Source: an uncultured Lachnoanaerobaculum sp.
GTDB taxonomy: Bacteria; Bacillota; Clostridia; Lachnospirales; Lachnospiraceae
Length of the DNA: 11,401 nt
Direction: 5' to 3'
Assembly: GCA_937925515.1 (NCBI GenBank)
Contig: CALALP010000005.1
Coordinates: forward strand, 1 to 11,401
In this document: positions 6,720 through 11,401 of the stretch, piece after piece
Numbering within the stretch: the stretch's first letter is position 1
Layout: each line of letters opens with the position of its first letter
Program-made: the position numbers and the translations under genes
Notes under the pieces: model-generated
Databases searched by the model: none
Told to the model about the DNA's origin: nothing
Seen by the model: only the letters and a program-made list of their open reading frames with translations

Positions 6720-7610
6720 ATGAGAGTTCCTTTTTTATATGATACAAATTTATTAGATTTGATTCCAAAAAGAAAAAAAGATTCAAATAAGGGGACTTTT
6801 GGTCATGTTCTTGTGATTGCAGGTTCTTATGGTATGAGTGGTGCGGCTTATTTAGCTGCACTTTCTGCGTATAGAACAGGTGCAGGGCTTGTAAAAATTT
6901 TTACGGTAGATGAAAATAGACAGATTTTACAAACATTGCTACCTGAGGCTATAATAACAAGCTATAATCCAAATGAAACAGACAAAGAAAATTTTATGGC
7001 TAAATTAAAAACTTGCATTTATTGGTCTGATTGTATAATTATAGGCCCCGGAATGGGAACTAAGGATTATGCACTGGACATTCTCGAGGAAGTACTTATG
7101 GAGGCTTATGTGCCTCTAATAATAGATGCTGATGCCCTAAACATTATATCAAAAAATCAGTATTTGACAGGTTATTATACTGAGAATATAATAATTACGC
7201 CTCATCTACTTGAGATGTCAAGACTTACAGGGAAAAATGTTGAGGAAATAAAAGAAAACAAGATAGAAACAGCTTGTGATTATCAAGACAAATATAAAGT
7301 TACAGTTGTACTTAAATCAAATGAAACTATAATTACTTCGAGAGAAGATTATTTATATATAAATACTTCAGGTTCTGCCGCACTTGCAAAAGCAGGGACA
7401 GGAGATGTACTGACCGGTGTTATTGCAGGGCTTATATGTCTAGGACTTGAAGATTATAAAGCAGCCTCTTTAGCCTGCCATATACATGGACTTGCAGGAG
7501 AGGCGGCTGCAAAAAAGATAGGAGAACATGGCGTAATTGCAAGAGATGTGGTAAACTATATTCCCTATATAATGAGTGGTAAGTATACCATTAGAGGCGA
7601 GGAGATTTAA
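6720..7610 (+). CDS. nnrD: ADP-dependent (S)-NAD(P)H-hydrate dehydratase
   Basis: This enzyme repairs hydrated, damaged NADH and NADPH by ADP-dependent dehydration in the cytoplasm. The 296 residues form one ribokinase-like domain. Visible signatures are VLVIAGSYGMSGAAYLAA (near the start), IIIGPGMG, LIIDADALN, IITPHLLEMSRLTG, and the nucleotide-binding and catalytic loop with GTGD at 226-229, Asp229 being the expected base. Many bacteria carry this domain fused behind an N-terminal epimerase (NnrE) in a protein of about 500 residues. Here the epimerase half is absent and does not occur elsewhere in the window. Stand-alone dehydratases are also known (B. subtilis YxkO type). A GAAAGGA site precedes the ATG, 20 nt after acpS, and alr follows after 3 nt. 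Its place next to the NADH sensor Rex is suggestive but may be only inherited gene order. Confidence 0.94.
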   Translation: MRVPFLYDTNLLDLIPKRKKDSNKGTFGHVLVIAGSYGMSGAAYLAALSAYRTGAGLVKIFTVDENRQILQTLLPEAIITSYNPNETDKENFMAKLKTCIYWSDCIIIGPGMGTKDYALDILEEVLMEAYVPLIIDADALNIISKNQYLTGYYTENIIITPHLLEMSRLTGKNVEEIKENKIETACDYQDKYKVTVVLKSNETIITSREDYLYINTSGSAALAKAGTGDVLTGVIAGLICLGLEDYKAASLACHIHGLAGEAAAKKIGEHGVIARDVVNYIPYIMSGKYTIRGEEI

Positions 7611-7613
7611 GAA

Positions 7614-8795
7614 ATGTCGAATTATAAAAGAGCTTATGCAAGTATTGACCTTGATGCAATTAAGCATAATATAAAAGAGTTAATATCGGTTACACCCAAA
7701 AAGCTTATGTATGCAGGGGTTGTAAAGCTTGACGGATATGGACATGGAGCTGTTCCGGTGGCAAGAGCGATAGAGCCTTATGTAAGTTTTTTTTGTGTTG
7801 CAACAGTTGATGAGGCTATAAATTTAAAAAGACACCATGTAAAAAAGCCTATTCTGATATTAGGCCCAATCCCCGGAGATGAATATGAGGAGGCAGTCAG
7901 GCTTGATATAAGATTTACAGTATTTACATTAGAACAAGCAAATTTATTGTCAGTAGAGGCTAAAAAGCAAAATAAAAATGCTTTAATACATATTGCACTT
8001 GATACAGGAATGAATAGAATAGGTCTAAAGCCTACAAAAGAAGATGCAAGTTTAGTTAAGAAAATAAGTGAACTTGAAAACATTGAAATAGAGGGGCTAT
8101 TTACTCATCTTTTTAGTGCAGATGAATCTGATAAGGAATATGCTATAAAACAGATTAAAGAGTTTGAAAGTTTTATAACATCTTTAGCTGAGTACGGCAT
8201 TAACCCTAAAATAAAACATGTTTCCAATTCAGCAGGAATTATAGAAAACTTAGGTACTGACTTTGATATGGTAAGAGTCGGTATTGTGCTTTATGGTATA
8301 AGACCCTCAAATGAAGTTGATATGTCCTCATTAAACATAAGACCTGTTATGAGTTTGTATTCAGTAGTTACTCATATAAAATTTATAGAAGAGGGAGAAA
8401 CTGTAAGCTATGGTAGAACTTTTACAGCAAGTAAAAGAACTAAGGTAGCAACTATACCAATAGGTTATGGAGACGGTTATCCTAGAAGTTTGAGCAACAA
8501 GGGATATGTACTTATTGAGGGTAAAAAAGCTAAAATTCTAGGTAGAGTATGTATGGATCAAATGATGGTTGACGTAACAGAGATTGGTGCCGCCACAATA
8601 GGTAGTAAGGTTACTTTAGTCGGTAAGGATAAGGAAGAAACTATAAGAGTTGAGGATTTATCTGCACTATGCACAAGGTTTCCTTATGAATTTGTTTGTA
8701 ACATTACAAAGAGAATCCCTAGGATTTATTTAGAAAAAGACAAGGTTGTAGCAGTAAAGGATTATTTTTATGATGAATATAAGGGATATGCCTAA
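7614..8795 (+). CDS. alr: Alanine racemase, PLP-dependent
   Basis: Alr interconverts L- and D-alanine and supplies D-alanine for peptidoglycan. The 393 residues fit the family. The N-terminal TIM barrel carries the PLP lysine Lys38 in VVKLDGYGHG; the commonest form is VVKADAYGHG, so Leu39 is a small departure. Further signatures are IALDTGMNRIGL, VSNSAGI, MVRVGIVLYGI and, in the C-terminal beta domain, the catalytic tyrosine Tyr266 in VSYGRTF, then PIGYGDGYPR and GRVCMDQMMVDVT. The ATG lies 3 nt after nnrD, with AGGAG inside the end of nnrD, so translation is probably coupled. No second racemase or D-Ala ligase is in the window. Biosynthetic and catabolic alanine racemases cannot be told apart from sequence alone, but the housekeeping neighbours favour the biosynthetic one. 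Confidence 0.96.
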   Translation: MSNYKRAYASIDLDAIKHNIKELISVTPKKLMYAGVVKLDGYGHGAVPVARAIEPYVSFFCVATVDEAINLKRHHVKKPILILGPIPGDEYEEAVRLDIRFTVFTLEQANLLSVEAKKQNKNALIHIALDTGMNRIGLKPTKEDASLVKKISELENIEIEGLFTHLFSADESDKEYAIKQIKEFESFITSLAEYGINPKIKHVSNSAGIIENLGTDFDMVRVGIVLYGIRPSNEVDMSSLNIRPVMSLYSVVTHIKFIEEGETVSYGRTFTASKRTKVATIPIGYGDGYPRSLSNKGYVLIEGKKAKILGRVCMDQMMVDVTEIGAATIGSKVTLVGKDKEETIRVEDLSALCTRFPYEFVCNITKRIPRIYLEKDKVVAVKDYFYDEYKGYA

Positions 8796-8819
8796 TTAGA
8801 AAGGAAGAGTGAATTTCAA

Positions 8820-10244
8820 GTGGACGAAGGTAATTCGTGGTTATTAATTATTTTAGCTTTAGTTATATTTACAATGATAGATGCACTATTTTATGGTTTT
8901 GGTGCTGCTATTCAAAAGATAGACCAAAATGAACTTAGTAAGGAATTTGAAAATGGTAATAAGAAAGCAGGAAAAGTTTTAAAGATACTTGATAATCCTA
9001 CTAAGTTTGTAAATACTATACAGATTACTACAAGCCTTATGAAGTTTATGGCAGGAAGTATTATGTTTTTTAAAATGATAAGCAAGGTATATTTAAAAGG
9101 ACAGATTTCCTTTGCCTGCATTGATTGGGGCTGTATTTTAATTTATATAGTTTGCCTTATATTTATGATTAGTTTCGGTATGGTAGTCCCTAAAAAACTT
9201 GCATTAGAAAATCCTAGTAAATGGGTGTATAGGAATTTATCAACGATTGAAACATTTATAATTATATTTACTCCTCTAACTATTATTATAAATTTTTTGT
9301 CAAAGGCAGTGCTTAGTCTTTGGGGAATAGATATAAATAAAAAAGAAGAGGAAGTAACTAAAGAAAATATTATAAACATGATTTACGCAGGGCAAGAAGA
9401 GGGTACACTTGAGCAGGAAAATGTTGAAATGATAAACAACATTTTTGAGCTTAATGATAAAAAGGCATCTGAAATTATGACCAATAGAAAAAATTTGGTT
9501 TGTATTGACGGAGAACAGACTTTAAAAGATGTTGCAGACTTTATATTAAATAAGGGAAGTAACTCAAGGTATCCTGTTTACATAGATGATATAGATAATA
9601 TAGTAGGTATCTTAAATATGAAAGATGCCTTAATTTATCGTAATAAGGAGAAATATAATAATACTCCAATAACTAAAATCAATAATTTAATAAGAGAGGC
9701 ACATTATATACCTGAAACTAGAAATATAGACAATCTATTTAAGGAAATGCAGTCTGAAAAAACACACATGGTAATAGTGGTGGATGAATATGGTCAAACC
9801 TCAGGAATAGTTACTTTAGAGGACATTTTAGAAGAGATTGTAGGAAATATCATGGACGAATATGATGTAGATGAAAATATGATTGTTTCTACAAAAGACG
9901 GTGGATATGTTATGAAAGGAATGACACCTATTGATGAGGTAGAAAAAGTGCTTGATATTACTTTTGATGAAGAAGATGATGATTTTGAAACATTAAACGG
10001 TTTTCTGATTAATAAGTTAGAGAGAATACCAAATGACGGCGAGAAGTTCTCTATAACTTATGGAGGATATGAGTTTAAGGCTCTTAGAGTTGCAAAAAGA
10101 ATTATTCAAAATGTAAAGATTAATAAGGTAAAACAAGAAGTAGTAAACACAAATAAAGAAGATTTAGAACAAGAAGATTTAGAAAAAAATACTTTTAAAA
10201 ATAAAGATTTAGGAGTTAAGAGTATTTTAAGTTTTATATTTTAG
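8820..10244 (+). CDS. HlyC/CorC (CNNM)-type membrane protein with CBS pair, divergent membrane domain
   Basis: The 474-residue product has the full CNNM/CorC layout. An N-terminal DUF21 membrane domain has hydrophobic segments near 7-30, 63-85, 104-124 and 146-166. A CBS pair (about 214-340) includes IMTNRKNLVCIDG and VVDEYGQTSGIVTLEDILEEI. A CorC_HlyC domain (about 350-430) follows, then a 40-residue charged tail. Relatives export Mg2+ or are annotated as hemolysins. The soluble half is orthodox, but the membrane half is not: where the family usually has a serine/glutamate motif in segment 1, GNN in segment 2 and GE-x-x-P in segment 3, this protein shows FYGFGAA, TTSLMK and GMVVP. Transport is therefore uncertain. 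The start is GTG at 8820, with AAGGAAG about 12 nt upstream, 24 nt after alr. The tail contains a 15-bp tandem duplication (10158-10187). Confidence 0.88.
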   Translation: MDEGNSWLLIILALVIFTMIDALFYGFGAAIQKIDQNELSKEFENGNKKAGKVLKILDNPTKFVNTIQITTSLMKFMAGSIMFFKMISKVYLKGQISFACIDWGCILIYIVCLIFMISFGMVVPKKLALENPSKWVYRNLSTIETFIIIFTPLTIIINFLSKAVLSLWGIDINKKEEEVTKENIINMIYAGQEEGTLEQENVEMINNIFELNDKKASEIMTNRKNLVCIDGEQTLKDVADFILNKGSNSRYPVYIDDIDNIVGILNMKDALIYRNKEKYNNTPITKINNLIREAHYIPETRNIDNLFKEMQSEKTHMVIVVDEYGQTSGIVTLEDILEEIVGNIMDEYDVDENMIVSTKDGGYVMKGMTPIDEVEKVLDITFDEEDDDFETLNGFLINKLERIPNDGEKFSITYGGYEFKALRVAKRIIQNVKINKVKQEVVNTNKEDLEQEDLEKNTFKNKDLGVKSILSFIF

Positions 10245-10271
10245 TTGACTAAGTGAGGAGTTGTTGCAAAA

Positions 10272-10325
10272 TATCTATTTTTATGTGGTTTGTTTTCAGT
10301 ACGGAGGACAAACCTCGCATAGATA
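10272..10325 (+). ncRNA. Two-part RNA hairpin upstream of yebC, unidentified
   Basis: In the 168-nt gap between the CorC-like gene and yebC, GGUUUGUUUUC (10287-10297) pairs with GAGGACAAACC (10304-10314) to give an 11-bp stem with a 6-nt loop AGUACG. TATCTAT (10272-10278) pairs with ATAGATA (10319-10325) around an asymmetric internal loop. Two pairs are G-U in plus-strand RNA and would be A-C mismatches on the other strand, which points to a role in the plus transcript. No U-run follows, so it is not a usual terminator. I recognise no known riboswitch. A TTGACT at 10245-10250 could be a -35 box, but no good -10 follows it. Confidence 0.45.
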
Positions 10326-10412
10326 ATGAATAAATCAAACATTTGTTTTCAAATATAGAACAAAAAGTTAGTTTCGTAACACTCATAAAAATATTTAAAT
10401 AGAGAGGTATTT

Positions 10413-11141
10413 ATGTCAGGACATTCAAAATTTGCGAATATAAAGCATAAAAAAGAAAAAAATGATGCGGCAAAGGGGAAGATTTTTACTGTAATCGGTA
10501 GAGAAATAGCTGTTGCAGTTAAAGAGGGAGGAGCAGATCCTGCAAACAACTCAAAGCTAAGAGATGTAATAGCAAAGGCAAAAGCAAATAATGTTCCAAA
10601 TGATACTATTGATAGAGGAATAAAAAAGGCTGCCGGCGATGTAGATTCAGTTAATTACGAGCAGAATGTATATGAGGGATATGGTCCAAGTGGAGTTGCA
10701 ATTATAGTTGAAACCCTTACAGACAATAAAAATCGTACTGCTGCCAATGTAAGAGCGGCATTTACAAAAGGTGGTGGCAATATAGGTGCTCAAGGTTGCG
10801 TATCCTATATGTTTGATAAAAGAGGTCAAATTATAGTTGATAAAGAAGAATGTGATATAGATTCTGATGAATTTATGATGTTAGCACTTGATGCAGGAGC
10901 TATTGACTTTATTGAAGAAGATGATAGCTTTGAAATACTTACAGAACCTGAAAACTTTTCAGTAGTAAGAGAAACATTAGAAAAAAATAATATAGCAATG
11001 TTAAGTGCCGAAGTTACTATGTTACCTCAAAATGAAGTAAAGCTAACTGATGAAGAAGACATTAAGAAAATGAATAAATTACTTGATTTATTAGAGGCTG
11101 ACGATGATGTACAAAATGTATATCATAGTTGGGAAGAGTAA
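10413..11141 (+). CDS. yebC: YebC/PmpR-family regulator and translation factor
   Basis: The 242-residue protein is a typical three-domain YebC. It begins MSGHSKFANIKHKKEKNDAAKGKIF, the family hallmark, followed by the helical domain with GGADPANNSKLRDVIAKAK and NVPNDTIDRGIKKAAG. Then come the YGPSGVAIIVE strand and the TDNKNRTAANVRAAFTKGGGNIG segment, and it ends in an acidic stretch (LLDLLEADDDVQNVYHS). Family members have been described as DNA-binding regulators and, in mitochondria (TACO1) and some bacteria, as factors that help ribosomes through difficult sequences such as proline runs. Which applies here cannot be read from sequence. GAGAGG lies just before the ATG. The gap to the CorC-like gene is 168 nt, so it may have its own transcript, though I see no convincing promoter. 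A 51-codon membrane gene follows after 46 nt. Confidence 0.96.
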   Translation: MSGHSKFANIKHKKEKNDAAKGKIFTVIGREIAVAVKEGGADPANNSKLRDVIAKAKANNVPNDTIDRGIKKAAGDVDSVNYEQNVYEGYGPSGVAIIVETLTDNKNRTAANVRAAFTKGGGNIGAQGCVSYMFDKRGQIIVDKEECDIDSDEFMMLALDAGAIDFIEEDDSFEILTEPENFSVVRETLEKNNIAMLSAEVTMLPQNEVKLTDEEDIKKMNKLLDLLEADDDVQNVYHSWEE

Positions 11142-11187
11142 GTAATATATTTTTCTACTTGGAGCGTCAATTCAAGGAGGTAAAATT

Positions 11188-11343
11188 ATGAATAAATATA
11201 GAACTTTAGGAATGGTATTTTTAGTATTGGCTCTTGTATTAAGTAAGGTAGCTAATGTAAATGATTTTATAATAGGTATGCTTTACGGTGTTTCAATAGG
11301 AATATTAATTCTTAGTCTTTTAAAGAAAAAGAAAATTAAATAG
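11188..11343 (+). CDS. 51-residue membrane peptide of unknown function
   Basis: An ATG at 11188 is preceded by a very strong AAGGAGG (11174-11180) at 7 nt spacing and opens a 51-codon frame ending in TAG. The product starts MNKYRTLGMVF, has two hydrophobic stretches (about 7-23 and 27-45) split by a short polar turn (KVANVND), and ends in the basic tail KKKKIK. A helical hairpin in the membrane with both ends inside is likely. It lies 46 nt after yebC and 31 nt before a GC-rich hairpin, so it looks like the last gene of the yebC transcript. The ribosome binding site, codon use and membrane pattern make it a real gene despite its size. It has the same build as the 60-residue protein at 5390 but no obvious sequence likeness. 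I do not recognise the family. Confidence 0.75.
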   Translation: MNKYRTLGMVFLVLALVLSKVANVNDFIIGMLYGVSIGILILSLLKKKKIK

Positions 11344-11369
11344 AAAGATATTTATTTATGATTTTAGTA

Positions 11370-11401
11370 GGGGGGGTTGCCTCGCCGACGGCGAGGCAAC
11401 C
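11370..11401 (+). terminator. GC-rich hairpin, probable terminator cut by the window end
   Basis: GGTTGCCTCGCC (11375-11386) pairs perfectly with GGCGAGGCAACC (11390-11401) around a 3-nt loop. The stem is preceded by five more G (11370-11374) that could pair with C residues beyond the window. The U-run that would prove termination is out of view. Position after the 51-codon gene and GC content far above the surroundings fit the end of the yebC transcript. Confidence 0.7.

Noticed and set aside
10245..10277. TTGACT at 10245 as the -35 box of a yebC promoter
   Set aside because: At 17-18 nt spacing the downstream hexamers match TATAAT at no more than three positions, so the support is too weak to list as a promoter.
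10253..10333. A 26-codon frame (GTG at 10253, inner ATG at 10283) inside the gap before yebC
   Set aside because: No ribosome binding site at a proper distance, no recognisable protein pattern, and the sequence is better explained by the base-paired RNA element. It stays an alternative if conservation is codon-like.
10342..10364. TTTGTT...AACAAA inverted repeat with 11-nt spacer before yebC, considered as a Rex site
   Set aside because: The spacing does not fit a Rex site, the arms are simple AT-rich words, and no convincing promoter lies beside it.
1..11401. CRISPR array, tRNA or rRNA genes, insertion sequence ends
   Set aside because: Read through for regular repeats, cloverleaf-type sequences and terminal inverted repeats with a transposase; none was found.

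Overview
The window reads as chromosomal DNA of a low-GC Gram-positive anaerobe of class Clostridia, most likely Lachnospiraceae or a close relative. The grounds are AT-rich codon use, strong AGGAGG-type ribosome binding sites, a Rex redox repressor, and the order leuS, ABC-F ATPase, small membrane protein, rex, acpS, nnrD, alr, HlyC/CorC protein, yebC. The family assignment comes from remembered gene order and is not proven.

Layout. Positions 1-294 are the C-terminal end of a surface protein with cell-wall-binding repeats, closed by a strong GC-rich hairpin (351-379). On the minus strand, 850-384, lies a yefM/yoeB-type toxin-antitoxin pair with its own near-consensus promoter and a double operator. 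Its toxin gene is shortened by an apparent in-frame internal deletion. From 975 everything runs on the plus strand. A promoter at 975-1003 drives leuS, followed 11 nt later by a YdiF-like ABC-F ATPase and 7 nt after that by a 60-residue two-helix membrane protein. A second promoter at 5613-5641 starts a tight cluster: rex, acpS, nnrD, alr and a CNNM/CorC-like membrane protein, with gaps of 5, 20, 3 and 24 nt. After a 168-nt gap holding a well-paired RNA hairpin come yebC and a 51-codon membrane peptide gene. The window ends inside another GC-rich hairpin, probably a terminator.

How the genes fit together. This is mostly housekeeping: leucine charging of tRNA (LeuRS), ribosome-associated ATPase (ABC-F), NADH/NAD+ sensing (Rex), activation of acyl carrier protein (AcpS), repair of damaged NAD(P)H (NnrD), D-alanine supply for peptidoglycan (Alr), and a translation/transcription factor (YebC). 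Redox sensing and nicotinamide repair share one likely transcript.

I see no new defence system, phage, insertion sequence or CRISPR array. The points most worth following up are the internally deleted YoeB with catalytic residues kept, the CorC-like protein whose membrane domain seems to lack the family's usual ion-binding residues, the hairpin upstream of yebC, and the palindrome over the rex promoter.
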